NCBI GenBank assembly: GCA_046291875.1
Contig: JBKBSF010000004.1
Span: 1 to 64,000, forward strand
Origin: SKVR01 sp046291875
Lineage (GTDB): Bacteria; Bacteroidota; Bacteroidia; Bacteroidales; UBA7960
Direction: 5' to 3'
Length of the DNA stretch: 64,000 nucleotides
A model generated the notes under the pieces. It worked only from the letters and a program-made list of their open reading frames with translations. It was not told the DNA's origin and did not search any database. Position numbers and translations under genes: made by a program. Positions 1 through 8,217 of the stretch are shown here, piece after piece (position 1 is the stretch's first letter; each line of letters starts with the position of its first letter).

Positions 1-119
1 GTAAATTGCCGGGTACTCGCTTGCTTGTTTGTCTTTATCAATCTTGTCAAAGAACTTAATCGTTGTTCTGTATTTTTAAGGCCTTCCGATCGAAGACCCG
101 TACTATCGTTTTGGGAGTG
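1..119 (-). promoter_or_regulatory. rRNA operon leader (partial)
   Basis: On the minus strand this is the transcribed leader downstream of two strong promoters. It contains GTTCTTTGACA (complement of 45-55), a motif characteristic of leaders ahead of 16S rRNA genes in Bacteroidota. The 16S gene itself should lie just beyond the left edge and is not seen here. The rRNA assignment is inferred from the motif and the tandem promoters. Confidence 0.7.
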
Positions 120-149
120 CAAAGGTAAGAAGATTTTTGTTCCTGTCAA
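120..149 (-). promoter_or_regulatory. rRNA promoter P1 (proximal)
   Basis: Minus strand reads TTG (149-147), exactly 19 nt, then TACCTTTG (127-120), a perfect fit to the Bacteroidota primary-sigma consensus TTG-N19-TAnnTTTG. It fires leftward into the rRNA leader. Confidence 0.8.
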
Positions 150-381
150 GCTTTTTTTGAAAAAAAATTTAATCTTTTTCAAAGGAGCCTGAAAACCCGC
201 TCTTTAGACCCTGTAAACCGTAAACTACGGCAAACTTTAACCCAAAAGCAGCGCGGTATCTGATCTTGTCTGAAATATACCATTAACTGGATACCCTTCA
301 GACAAACCGCCTTCCTCCTGTTTGCATCATCTCTAAGAACTCTGCCCGCTTGCCGGGGCGTACCCCCTCATTTGCGGACTG

Positions 382-411
382 CAAAGGTAGAGGGTTTTTT
401 GGTTTGTGCAA
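382..411 (-). promoter_or_regulatory. rRNA promoter P2 (distal)
   Basis: Second perfect TTG-N19-TACCTTTG promoter on the minus strand (TTG at 411-409, -7 box at 389-382), 262 bp upstream of P1 and pointing the same way. Tandem promoters are usual for rRNA operons. The rest of 150-506 shows no gene. Confidence 0.78.
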
Positions 412-506
412 CCTGCTTCATGAAAAATTCAGAAAATAATTTCTAACGCTCTGACAACCAATATCGCTTTAGGCTACTTTTTTTTCAATGCCTGTTCAGA
501 TAAGCC

Positions 507-1172
507 TCAGAGAGGTTTCAACAGGCCCTCATTCCCTTTTTTAAGCACGCATGTTGTAATGCCTGCAGGATACTCCTTGTTTATGGTATCCATGATGAGT
601 TGGTAGTCTTCCGGGTTCTTTACGAAATCGAGCTCATTGATGTCGAGGAGCAATATCTTCAATTGCTTTTGTTGTTTGAGGTACTCGAAATAGCTCGACT
701 GGATGTTTTCAAGGTATTCGTTGGGTATCTTCTGTTCGTAGGAGCGTCCGCGGTTTTTGATATTCAGCTGAAGGCGTGTTGTTGACACATAGAGATGCAC
801 CAGCAGATCGGGCCTGGGCAGATTGGCATTCATTATATTAAACAGCTTGAAAAACAGCTGGTATTCATCCTCATTGAGGGTTTTGCGGGCAAATATGACC
901 GATTTATTGAGAAAATAATCGCTGATGGTAAAGTCGTGAAACAACTCCTGGCTGGTCAATTCGGTTTTGAGTTGTTGAAACCTTTCAGCCAGAAAAGATA
1001 ACTCCAGCGGGAAGGCATAGCGTTCCTGGTTATCATAGAACTTAGCCAGGAAGGGATTGTCTTCGAATTGCTCAAGAATAAGCTTCCCATTGTACTGTTG
1101 AGCAATCATGGTTGCCAGGGTGGTTTTCCCTGCACCGATGTTACCTTCTATGGCTATATAATTATGTATCAT
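507..1172 (-). CDS. Deoxynucleoside kinase family protein
   Basis: Cytoplasmic kinase of the dNK (deoxyadenosine/deoxyguanosine kinase) family, which phosphorylates deoxynucleosides for salvage of dNTP precursors. The 221-residue protein opens with a P-loop, GNIGAGKTT at residues 10-18, and carries an Arg-rich lid-like stretch (KNRGRSYEQ) in the second half. Length matches bacterial dNKs. It lies 39 bp downstream of folK on the same strand, so the two are probably one transcript, an arrangement I know from other Bacteroidota. The exact nucleoside preference cannot be read from the sequence. Confidence 0.88.
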   Translation of the reverse strand: MIHNYIAIEGNIGAGKTTLATMIAQQYNGKLILEQFEDNPFLAKFYDNQERYAFPLELSFLAERFQQLKTELTSQELFHDFTISDYFLNKSVIFARKTLNEDEYQLFFKLFNIMNANLPRPDLLVHLYVSTTRLQLNIKNRGRSYEQKIPNEYLENIQSSYFEYLKQQKQLKILLLDINELDFVKNPEDYQLIMDTINKEYPAGITTCVLKKGNEGLLKPL

Positions 1173-1211
1173 TTCGAAAAGATATTAACAGATGTCTCAG
1201 CCGGATTGGAA

Positions 1212-1709
1212 TTAACTTACAGGTTCGGCCCAAAGAGGATCGCTGCAAATGTGAAGCAATTCGGCGATGGTTTTTCCAAGCACCGGATGTTGCCAGGTTG
1301 GGGCAATATCGTTGAGTGGTTTGAGGGTAAAATTGCGCAAATGCAACCTGGGGTGCGGAACCGTAAGTGTTTGTGAGTGAATAATCTGGTTATTGTAGAA
1401 CAAAATATCAATATCCATAACCCTTGACTGGTAGCCTGTAGCATTGCGCTGTCGACCCATTTGTTTCTCAATATCCATCAGCTCCTCCAGCAGTTTTTCG
1501 GGAGTCAGATCGGTATCCAGAGCAACTACCTGGTTCAGGAAAAAGGTATCCGCTTTGAAACCCCACGCTTCGCTACGATATACCGGACTAAGCATACGTA
1601 TTGTACCAGCACGCTGCTGCAACAGCTCAATTGTAAGTTGCAGATGCTGATGCACATTGCCCAGGTTGCCTCCCAGCAGAATATATGCAAGATTGTGTTG
1701 TACCAACAT
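1212..1709 (-). CDS. folK: 2-amino-4-hydroxy-6-hydroxymethyldihydropteridine diphosphokinase
   Basis: HPPK transfers pyrophosphate from ATP to 6-hydroxymethyl-7,8-dihydropterin in folate synthesis. The start chosen (MLVQHNLAY) gives 165 residues, the usual HPPK length; a longer open frame reaches 1871 but adds 54 residues with no HPPK similarity. Visible motifs: GGNLGN near the N-terminus, then MGRQRN and the metal-binding RVMDIDILF, then PHPRLHLRNF, in the order expected of the family. The dNK gene follows 39 bp downstream. The next gene upstream, sppA, is divergent. Confidence 0.9.
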   Translation of the reverse strand: MLVQHNLAYILLGGNLGNVHQHLQLTIELLQQRAGTIRMLSPVYRSEAWGFKADTFFLNQVVALDTDLTPEKLLEELMDIEKQMGRQRNATGYQSRVMDIDILFYNNQIIHSQTLTVPHPRLHLRNFTLKPLNDIAPTWQHPVLGKTIAELLHICSDPLWAEPVS

Positions 1710-1919
1710 TGGAATGGAGAAATGGAGCGGCAAAATTCCGCAAAAAAAACGGTTTATCAAAACGAGGTTTTCTTTTTTGCACGGTGTTGTAACAAAGCAC
1801 GGTGTAGTACGACTAATAGCAAACAAACCAAACAAAATCCCCTTTACGGGGTTCAATATTTTTTTGGCCACAGGATGTGGTTATAACCGAATAATCCTAA
1901 CATTCAAACTCTTACTCCC

Positions 1920-3683
1920 ATGAAACAGTTTTTCAAATTTATGTTTGCATCGATGCTGGGCTTTTTCTTAACCTCGCTGCTGCTGATATTTTTCCTTTTT
2001 GGCATGATCGCCTCTCTGGGGAAGAAGGAGCAGGTAAAAGTAGAGCCCAACACTGTATTGCATTTAACCCTTACCACGGAGATTATTGACAGGGCTTCCG
2101 ACAATCCCTTTGAAAGTTTTGACTTTATAAGTGGTACGCCCAGCCGTGCCATTGGTCTTAACGATTTGTTGCGCAACATACGTAAGGCCAAGGAAACCGA
2201 AAACATTAAAGGTATTTTCCTTGATGTTACAGCAGTACAAGCGGGATGGGCCAGTCTGCGGGAGATCCGTGAAGCACTGGAAGACTTCAAAACCAGTGAA
2301 AAATTTATTTTGGCCTACAGCGATGTAATGACCCAGGGGGCTTATTATCTAGCCACGGTTGCCGATGAGATCCTTATCAATCCAGAAGGGGGTGTTGATT
2401 TCCGTGGGCTCAATGCAGAAGTAATGTTCCTGAAGAGGATGCTGGAGAAGATTGGGGTAGATGCCCAGGTAATTCGTCATGGAAAATTCAAAAGTGCCGG
2501 GGAGCCATTTTTCCTGGAGAAGCTTAGTGCTGAGAACCGTATTCAGATCGAAGCCTACGTGGGTTCATTGTGGAATACAACTCTGAAAGACATTGCCGAC
2601 AGTCGCAATATGACCATCAACCGGCTCAACGAGATTGCCGATGGTTTTATTACACGTACCCCCCAGGGAGCTTTGGAGGCTGGTATGATCGATGGCATTG
2701 CCTATCGTGATGAGGTGATGGACAATCTGCGCAACAGGCTGGGACTGGAGGAGAATAAGAAGGTAAGCCTGATAACCTATTCCCGTTTTCAGAATGCCCC
2801 CCTGCCAGAGAGCATGTTGCCCATGCGTGCCCGCGATAAGGTTGCTGTAATTTATGGCCAGGGCAACATCATCATGGGAGAAGGTGGAGACCGCTCTATG
2901 GGAGCTGATCGCATTGCAGCTGCTTTGCGCAAAGCCCGCGAGGATGAGTCTGTAAAAGCCATCGTATTCCGTATCAACTCAGGTGGTGGTAGCGCACTGG
3001 CATCGGAGATTATGTTGCGCGAGGCTATGCTCGCAGCAGAGGCCAAACCTCTTATTGTAAGTATGGGTGATGTGGCAGCCAGTGGTGGGTATTATGTTGC
3101 TGCCTATGCCGACAAGATCATTGCCAACCCCAACACCATTACAGGATCCATTGGTGTATTCGGGATGATCCCCAACATGAAAGAGCTCTTCAATGACAAA
3201 CTGGGTATTACTTTCGACAATGTAAAAACCAACCAACTGGCAGATCTGGCCTCAGTAAACCGGCCGCTTAACCGTCTGGAACGGGAGATCATTCAATCTG
3301 AAATTGAAAGGGTGTATGACACGTTCCTCCATCATGTATCGGAAGGACGTAACCTTCCGCTGGCAGCGGTTGACAGCATTGCACAGGGCAGAGTATGGAG
3401 TGGCGTGGATGCCAAAAGGATTGGCCTCATAGATGAATTTGGTGGATTGCAGTTTGCCATTGCCCAGGCAGCCGAAATGGCAGAACTGGAGACCTACCGT
3501 GTAGTGGAATATCCGGTTCAGAAAGATTTCTTTACCCGTTTGCGTGAAGGTTTCAGTGAGGTAGAAACCCGCATCATCCGCAAAAGACTTGGCGAATCAT
3601 ACAGAATCTACGAAAGTATGCAACAAGCCACAGAAAATACCGGTATACTGATGAGAATGCCTTTCGATATGGATATCCAATAA
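1920..3683 (+). CDS. sppA: Signal peptide peptidase SppA, 67K type
   Basis: Membrane-anchored serine protease that degrades cleaved signal peptides. The 587-residue protein has one N-terminal membrane segment (about residues 10-33) and the two tandem S49 domains of the long SppA form. The catalytic Lys is K191 in HGKFKSAGEPF; the catalytic Ser is S388 in MGDVAASGGYY. Both match the Ser/Lys dyad of E. coli SppA. It is a single-gene unit, divergent from folK and closed by a strong terminator at 3720. Confidence 0.94.
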   Translation: MKQFFKFMFASMLGFFLTSLLLIFFLFGMIASLGKKEQVKVEPNTVLHLTLTTEIIDRASDNPFESFDFISGTPSRAIGLNDLLRNIRKAKETENIKGIFLDVTAVQAGWASLREIREALEDFKTSEKFILAYSDVMTQGAYYLATVADEILINPEGGVDFRGLNAEVMFLKRMLEKIGVDAQVIRHGKFKSAGEPFFLEKLSAENRIQIEAYVGSLWNTTLKDIADSRNMTINRLNEIADGFITRTPQGALEAGMIDGIAYRDEVMDNLRNRLGLEENKKVSLITYSRFQNAPLPESMLPMRARDKVAVIYGQGNIIMGEGGDRSMGADRIAAALRKAREDESVKAIVFRINSGGGSALASEIMLREAMLAAEAKPLIVSMGDVAASGGYYVAAYADKIIANPNTITGSIGVFGMIPNMKELFNDKLGITFDNVKTNQLADLASVNRPLNRLEREIIQSEIERVYDTFLHHVSEGRNLPLAAVDSIAQGRVWSGVDAKRIGLIDEFGGLQFAIAQAAEMAELETYRVVEYPVQKDFFTRLREGFSEVETRIIRKRLGESYRIYESMQQATENTGILMRMPFDMDIQ

Positions 3684-3719
3684 AACAAAAGAAATAAAGT
3701 ATACACTCCCTACAAAAAA

Positions 3720-3751
3720 GACCGCAGCCATTGTCGCTGCGGTCTTTTTTT
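3720..3751 (+). terminator. Rho-independent terminator, bidirectional
   Basis: Perfect 9-bp stem GACCGCAGC/GCTGCGGTC (3720-3728, 3736-3744) with a 7-nt loop and a run of seven T. An A-run on the left also gives a U-tail for the convergent gene ending at 3776. Confidence 0.9.
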
Positions 3752-3775
3752 GCTTAATGAGAAAACGAAAAGGTA

Positions 3776-4789
3776 TTATACCTGCGGATACTTTTTCAGG
3801 ATTTCAACAGGCTTCATGAGCAGGTCTACATACTGTGCCCTGCGGTATGCAAAAGGATCTTTGCTGTTGGCACGCGAAACCTTACCTCTGAAATCTTCTA
3901 CAGAATTGTAATTGTGTTGCTGCATCCACTGATCGAGCTCATTGATCATGGAAGTGATGTGGGGCACTTTGTTTTTGTAAACAGCACTTACCACTTGTGC
4001 AGCGCGGGCTCCTGCCAGAATAACACGGGCCATATCTTCTCCGGTAAAAATACCGGTATTACTGCAAATATCTCCATTGATCTGTTTGTAAAGCAATCCG
4101 GCATAGCGTAATGGCAACCTGTAGTCGCCCATTTGCGAAAGATTAAAGGGAGAGTACAGATCTTCTTTGTCCAGATCAATATCGGGTTGGTACAGGCGGT
4201 TGAATAACACAAACGCGTTTACGCCTGCTTTATCCATCTGGCTGATAATCTGCAACGGATTGGTGTAGAAAAAGCTGAGCTTAACACTTACGGGTATCTT
4301 TACCCTGGATCTCACTTCTGCGATTATCTCCAGCTGTTCGCGTTCAATGGCCTCGGCACTCTGGTTCTTATCTTTTGGATTGGCATAGAAATTCAACTCC
4401 AGACCGTCCACACCGGTTTTCTCCAGTTCCTGAGCATATTGCACCCATGTGGAATGATTCACACAGTTGAGGCTTCCGATAACGGGTATGCCCAATGATG
4501 CCTTGAGTTTGGAAAGCTTATCGAGATGCTCCTGTGGGCCGGCATGCTCGAGGGTGGGGAAGAGACTGATCATTTCGGCATTGCGATCGGCATACTCTTT
4601 AAGCTCTTCCTCCATTTGCAGGCTTTCCAGGTTGATCTGCTCTTCGAAAAGAGATTTGAACACAATGGCTGCAGCACCTGCATCTTCCATTCGTTTAGCG
4701 GTATCAAGATCGAGAGTAAGGTTGCAGGCTCCGACGATCAAGGGGTTTTTCAGCTCAATCCCCATATAGGTTGTTTTCAGTCTGGTCAT
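3776..4789 (-). CDS. Dihydroorotate dehydrogenase-like flavoprotein
   Basis: FMN-type TIM-barrel protein of the class 1 dihydroorotate dehydrogenase family (337 residues). The N-terminus MGIELKNPLIVGACNLT and the later barrel segments (VIGSLNC, GLELNFYANP, VSVKLSFFYT, NTGIFTGEDMARVILAGA) follow the DHOD fold. Bacteroidota carry a paralogue annotated DHOD-like besides the true pyrD, and this resembles that group, so a role in pyrimidine synthesis is not certain. It stands alone, convergent with sppA and sharing its terminator. A plausible promoter lies at 4869-4898. Confidence 0.75.
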   Translation of the reverse strand: MTRLKTTYMGIELKNPLIVGACNLTLDLDTAKRMEDAGAAAIVFKSLFEEQINLESLQMEEELKEYADRNAEMISLFPTLEHAGPQEHLDKLSKLKASLGIPVIGSLNCVNHSTWVQYAQELEKTGVDGLELNFYANPKDKNQSAEAIEREQLEIIAEVRSRVKIPVSVKLSFFYTNPLQIISQMDKAGVNAFVLFNRLYQPDIDLDKEDLYSPFNLSQMGDYRLPLRYAGLLYKQINGDICSNTGIFTGEDMARVILAGARAAQVVSAVYKNKVPHITSMINELDQWMQQHNYNSVEDFRGKVSRANSKDPFAYRRAQYVDLLMKPVEILKKYPQV

Positions 4790-4868
4790 ATTTGTTCTTT
4801 TTTAGTGTGTTTAGAATTTTGTTTGTTTAAAAGTAAAAACTATTTATTAAAAACCAAAATAAATTCGA

Positions 4869-4898
4869 CAAACATATTTTCTGCCAGATATCTGCAAA
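4869..4898 (-). promoter_or_regulatory. Candidate promoter for the DHOD-like gene
   Basis: Minus strand reads TTTG (4898-4895), 18 nt, then TATGTTTG (4876-4869), close to the Bacteroidota consensus. It sits about 80 bp upstream of the start at 4789. The surrounding gap 4790-5097 is AT-rich and shows no gene. Confidence 0.5.
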
Positions 4899-5097
4899 TC
4901 CCGCAACAATGCATTGCAAAGAAAGATTACGCAGGAGATCCGAAACAAATGGCACGTAAGAAGTAAAACAAATTGTGTTTACGCGCCTCTTTTAATCAAT
5001 CAAACAAATATATCCGGAATAGGTTTGATGCTTACCCGACAAAATCTAATTTTCTCTTCTCCCATAGCAACCGGGCATAATACCCTCCCAGTAATTC

Positions 5098-5192
5098 ATC
5101 AGAAAATAATTTGCTTAGTAATTGGTCTGATGGGACTTGCATGTCTATTTGCATCTTTTTTTGTGAGCCGAAAGTGCTCATGCAAGTTTCAT
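5098..5192 (+). repeat. Intergenic palindromic repeat, copy A1
   Basis: About 95-bp unit: an AT-rich linker starting CAGAAAATAATTTG, a left arm ATGGGACTTGCATG, a T-rich centre with GTGAGCCGAAAGTGCTC, and a right arm CATGCAAGTTTCAT. The arms are inverted repeats, so the unit can fold into a hairpin; an inner TGAGC/GCTCA pair gives a second stem. Related copies occur at 5190, 12037-12376 and 61243. Confidence 0.85.
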
Positions 5193-5326
5193 CAGAAAAT
5201 AATTTGTTTAAGTAATTGGTCGTATGCCTGCCCCGCCTGTGCGGGGGAACTTGCATGTTAATTTTGACTGCGTCGAGCTTCGGTTCATTGTTTTTTGTGA
5301 GCCGCAGTGCTCATGCAAGTTTCATC
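5190..5326 (+). repeat. Intergenic palindromic repeat, copy A2 (long variant)
   Basis: Tandem with A1, same linker and right arm, but the left arm is altered: a GC-rich hairpin CCCCGC-CTGT-GCGGGG (5231-5246) precedes AACTTGCATG, and the centre is longer and contains GACTGCGTCGAGCTTCGG. The same longer centre is found, inverted, in the copy at 61243. The repeat ends 18 bp before the acs relic. Confidence 0.85.
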
Positions 5327-5343
5327 GAAAAACCTCAAACATT

Positions 5344-5714
5344 ATGTCAGAACTGATGAACAACGGAGATGTGTACAGGCCATCGGCAGAAACCCTGGTG
5401 AAGGCTCAATTGAAAGTGCATGTGTAAGTCATGCGGCAGTAGCAGAGGCAGCAGCCATCGGGGTGCCTCATCAGCTCAAAGGGAATGCCATCCATGTTTT
5501 TGCCATACTTAAAAGCGGACATCAGCCTTCCCCACAACTGGTTGAGGATCTGCGGGCACACATAGGACACGAAGTAGGCCCCATTGCTAAACCAGAAAAA
5601 ATTGAGTTTGTGGAAAAACTACCCAAAACCCGCAGTGGCAAGATCATGCGCCGCGTGCTTAAAGCCCAGGCATTGGGTGTTGACCCGGGAAATATTTCCA
5701 CCCTTGAAGATTGA
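5344..5714 (+). pseudogene. acs: Acetyl-CoA synthetase relic with internal deletion
   Basis: Two pieces of an AMP-forming acetyl-CoA synthetase. From 5344 one frame reads MSELMNNGDVYRPSAETLVK and on to LK before stopping at 5425; this resembles an Acs N-terminus. From about 5409 a different frame reads IESACVSHAAVAEAAAIG and continues about 100 residues to PKTRSGKIMRRVLKAQALG and the stop at 5712. That second part is the mobile C-terminal domain, including the Lys (SGK) that is acetylated to regulate Acs. Roughly 500 or more codons between the two ends are absent and the joint is out of frame, so no active enzyme can be made. A terminator still follows at 5796. An assembly error is the main alternative. 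Confidence 0.85.
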
Positions 5715-5795
5715 AACCGGACAATTCAACCAAGAAAAAACCCCCTTTTGCAGTGGCTTATTCTTGAATTTCACACTCAACATCTACTATACACA

Positions 5796-5829
5796 TACCG
5801 CTCTTTTCTTCAATGAGCGGTATTTTTTT
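5796..5829 (+). terminator. Rho-independent terminator after the acs relic
   Basis: Perfect 8-bp stem TACCGCTC/GAGCGGTA (5796-5803, 5815-5822), 11-nt loop, then seven T. It lies 80 bp past the relic stop and looks like the original acs terminator. No gene is visible in 5715-5994. Confidence 0.82.
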
Positions 5830-5955
5830 CTCTACTTATATTCTGCTATTCTATTCTTTGTTAATTTTTTAACTCATCTTTAATACTATACTTCATAAAA
5901 GAAAGATCAATATTTACGACTTAGCAAAAGAAGTAATCAGCAATACATAAAAACG

Positions 5956-5963
5956 TATTTTTG
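5956..5963 (+). promoter_or_regulatory. Candidate -7 box for the phosphate operon
   Basis: TATTTTTG fits TAnnTTTG and lies 31 bp before the DUF47 start. No TTG was found at the right distance upstream, so the promoter may need an activator. Confidence 0.42.
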
Positions 5964-5994
5964 AACGAGGAAAACCAAAAGAAGCCCATAGATT

Positions 5995-6645
5995 ATGTTC
6001 TCGTTCAAACAAGCCAATAAATCCATCGAGCTCATCGATAACTTCCTTAACATCATTGACCAGGGAGGATTGATTTTTAAGGAAGGGGTAAAAAACTACC
6101 TCTACGACAACCGTGAAAGCTTTGTTGACAATCTGAAAACCTTATCGAAGCTGGAGACCGAAGCGGATGTTCTCAAACGAAAAATAGAGAATATTCTTTA
6201 CACCCATTCGCTGATGCCACAGTTGCGGGGCGACATATTAAAGCTGATCGAAGAGCTGGACAGGATCATCAATCAATGTAAGAAAAGCTTATTCCAGTTC
6301 GACGTTGAGGTTCCTTACATACCGGCAGAACTCAACCAGGATCTCATCAAGCTTACCGAGATTTGCATATCTGCAGTAGAGTCGGTAATTCCGGCAGCCA
6401 GGGCCTATTTTAAGGATCCGGCCTCGGTAAAGGAGAAAATCCACAGGGTATACCTCTATGAAAACGAAGCAGACAAGCTGGCTGATGCTATCAAACGAAG
6501 AGTTTTCCAGGATATGCCCAACCTGAAAAGATTGAGCGAGAAGTTCCACCTTCGCTATTTTACCCTGCATATAGAAACCATATCCGACTCTGCTGAAGAT
6601 GTAGCAGACCTGCTTTCTGTGATGGCCATAAAACGAACCCTCTAA
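5995..6645 (+). CDS. DUF47 family (PhoU-like) phosphate transport accessory protein
   Basis: 216-residue cytoplasmic, all-helical protein of the DUF47/PhoU-like family, which is typically encoded next to PiT transporters and thought to control phosphate uptake. Family features seen: the N-terminal FKQANKSIELIDNFLNII, a middle RIINQCKKSLFQFDVEVP, a VYLYENEADKLADAIKRRVF segment, and the C-terminal ISDSAEDVADLLSVMAIKR, with acidic residues spaced as in PhoU-type helices. It is the first gene of an evident operon with the PiT gene 12 bp downstream. Confidence 0.88.
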   Translation: MFSFKQANKSIELIDNFLNIIDQGGLIFKEGVKNYLYDNRESFVDNLKTLSKLETEADVLKRKIENILYTHSLMPQLRGDILKLIEELDRIINQCKKSLFQFDVEVPYIPAELNQDLIKLTEICISAVESVIPAARAYFKDPASVKEKIHRVYLYENEADKLADAIKRRVFQDMPNLKRLSEKFHLRYFTLHIETISDSAEDVADLLSVMAIKRTL

Positions 6646-6657
6646 ACCTCCTTCTCT

Positions 6658-8217
6658 ATGCTTTTTCTGGTATTTCTTTCCAGTGGATTGTTCCTGGGAT
6701 GGTCGTTGGGAGCCAATGATGCGGCCAACATTTTTGGGTCGGCGGTAGGGTCCAGGATGATCTCTTTCAGGCGTGCAGCATGGATTGCCAGTATTTTTGT
6801 GGTGTTGGGGGCTGTATTCCAGGGGCAGGGAGGTTCAGAAACCCTCAATGAGCTGGGCACCGTAGATGCGCTGGCAGGGGCTTTTACCGTAGCCCTTTCT
6901 TCTGCATTTATCGTGCTGGTAATGACACGCAGAAGCCTGCCGGTATCCACATCGCAAGCTATAGTAGGAGCTATCGTGGGCTGGAGCATGTTTACAGGAA
7001 ACCCCACAGACTATAAAGTACTGGGAAAGATTGTGAGCACCTGGATCAGTGGCCCCATCCTGGGAATGCTGTTTGCTGCCCTGCTCTTCATTTTATTGAA
7101 ACGCTTTCTTCAAAAAGCCAGGATACATGTAATCAAACTGGACTCCTATATCCGGATTTCGCTCATCGTAGTGGGGGCCTTTGGCGCCTATAGCCTGGGA
7201 GCCAACAACATTGCCAATGTGATGGGCGTTTTTGTAAGTTCGGCTCCCAATATCAGCCTCGATTTTGGCCTTTTCGAACTCAATGGCGTACAGATTTTGT
7301 TTTTGCTTGGGGGATTGGCCATTTCCACTGGCATTTTCACCTACAGTAAAAAGGTAATGGATAAGGTTGGCAACGGCATTCTCTCCCTTACCCCTGAGGC
7401 TGCTATCGTAGTTGTGCTTTCACAGGCACTGGTTTTGTTTTTGTTTTCGTCCAAATCTTTTGCTTCACTATTGATCTCTGTGGGTCTCCCCCCCCTGCCT
7501 ATGGTTCCGGTATCGAGCACTCAGCTGGTTATTGGTGCGTTGCTGGGGATCGGTATGGTAAAAGGGATGCGCGAAGTAAAGTTCGCTGCTTTGGGTGGGG
7601 TTGCCCTGGGCTGGATAACCACACCTTTGCTTTCGGGCACATTAACCTTTTTCAGCTTATTCTTCGTACAGAATGTTTTCGGATTGAAAGTCAGCAGCCT
7701 GGATCCTGCCGTAGAAACGGCAACACAGGCGCTGCAAAACATGCCTTCTGCAGAAATGATTACCCGTATCAATGTGATCCTGCCCGGACTGCTTGTATTC
7801 GCAGTAGGAATTATCATTTCGCTTATATACATGTTTTTCAGACAACAGAAGCTGCGATTGAAAACCGAAAACGAACTGCTGATGAAGCAAAATGAGATTT
7901 TCAACTCCCAAAGGGCGCTAAAGGATCTGGAAATTAATTCCATACAGGCACACAACACGGTTCTTGCCACTCAGCTGGAACTCAAACGCCAGGAGTACAA
8001 CAGTATACTGCTCAACATAAGAGAACAAAAGGAGTTCCTGGAGAATATCACATCGCAGATCCACGAACTGATTGGCAGCAAAGATCTTAAAAGACGCGAT
8101 GAGAAGCTCAAGGAGCTTTCCATCCTGCTGAAACAGCGCATGTCGTTTACCCGCGAGATCAATGATTTTTATGAAAAGATTGAAGAAACCCACAAAGGGT
8201 TCATAGAAAAACTGTAG
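6658..8217 (+). CDS. PiT-family inorganic phosphate transporter with C-terminal coiled coil
   Basis: Inner-membrane phosphate/cation symporter. The PiT signatures are both present: GANDAAN at residues 18-24 and GANNIAN at 181-187, with about ten membrane segments up to residue 394. Residues 395-515 then form a long charged coiled coil unusual for PiT but typical of the linker in Bacteroidota membrane-bound regulators. The frame stops at TAG (8215-8217), yet the next 63 codons in the same frame encode a LuxR-type helix-turn-helix, listed separately. So this looks like a transporter-regulator fusion cut by one amber codon. The transporter part is complete and probably works. It sits between DUF47 and an OprP-like porin. 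Confidence 0.88.
   Translation: MLFLVFLSSGLFLGWSLGANDAANIFGSAVGSRMISFRRAAWIASIFVVLGAVFQGQGGSETLNELGTVDALAGAFTVALSSAFIVLVMTRRSLPVSTSQAIVGAIVGWSMFTGNPTDYKVLGKIVSTWISGPILGMLFAALLFILLKRFLQKARIHVIKLDSYIRISLIVVGAFGAYSLGANNIANVMGVFVSSAPNISLDFGLFELNGVQILFLLGGLAISTGIFTYSKKVMDKVGNGILSLTPEAAIVVVLSQALVLFLFSSKSFASLLISVGLPPLPMVPVSSTQLVIGALLGIGMVKGMREVKFAALGGVALGWITTPLLSGTLTFFSLFFVQNVFGLKVSSLDPAVETATQALQNMPSAEMITRINVILPGLLVFAVGIIISLIYMFFRQQKLRLKTENELLMKQNEIFNSQRALKDLEINSIQAHNTVLATQLELKRQEYNSILLNIREQKEFLENITSQIHELIGSKDLKRRDEKLKELSILLKQRMSFTREINDFYEKIEETHKGFIEKL

Noticed and set aside
1710..1871. N-terminal extension of FolK
   Set aside because: The 54 extra residues do not resemble HPPK and would exceed the usual length; the internal ATG at 1709 fits the family.
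5224..5256. Terminator formed by the CCCCGC hairpin
   Set aside because: No T-run follows the hairpin on either strand; it recurs within the repeat family instead.
8215..8217. Alternative genetic code reading TAG as an amino acid
   Set aside because: Other genes here end at TAG in sensible places (13101, 52427, and the HTH end at 8409), so TAG is a normal stop.
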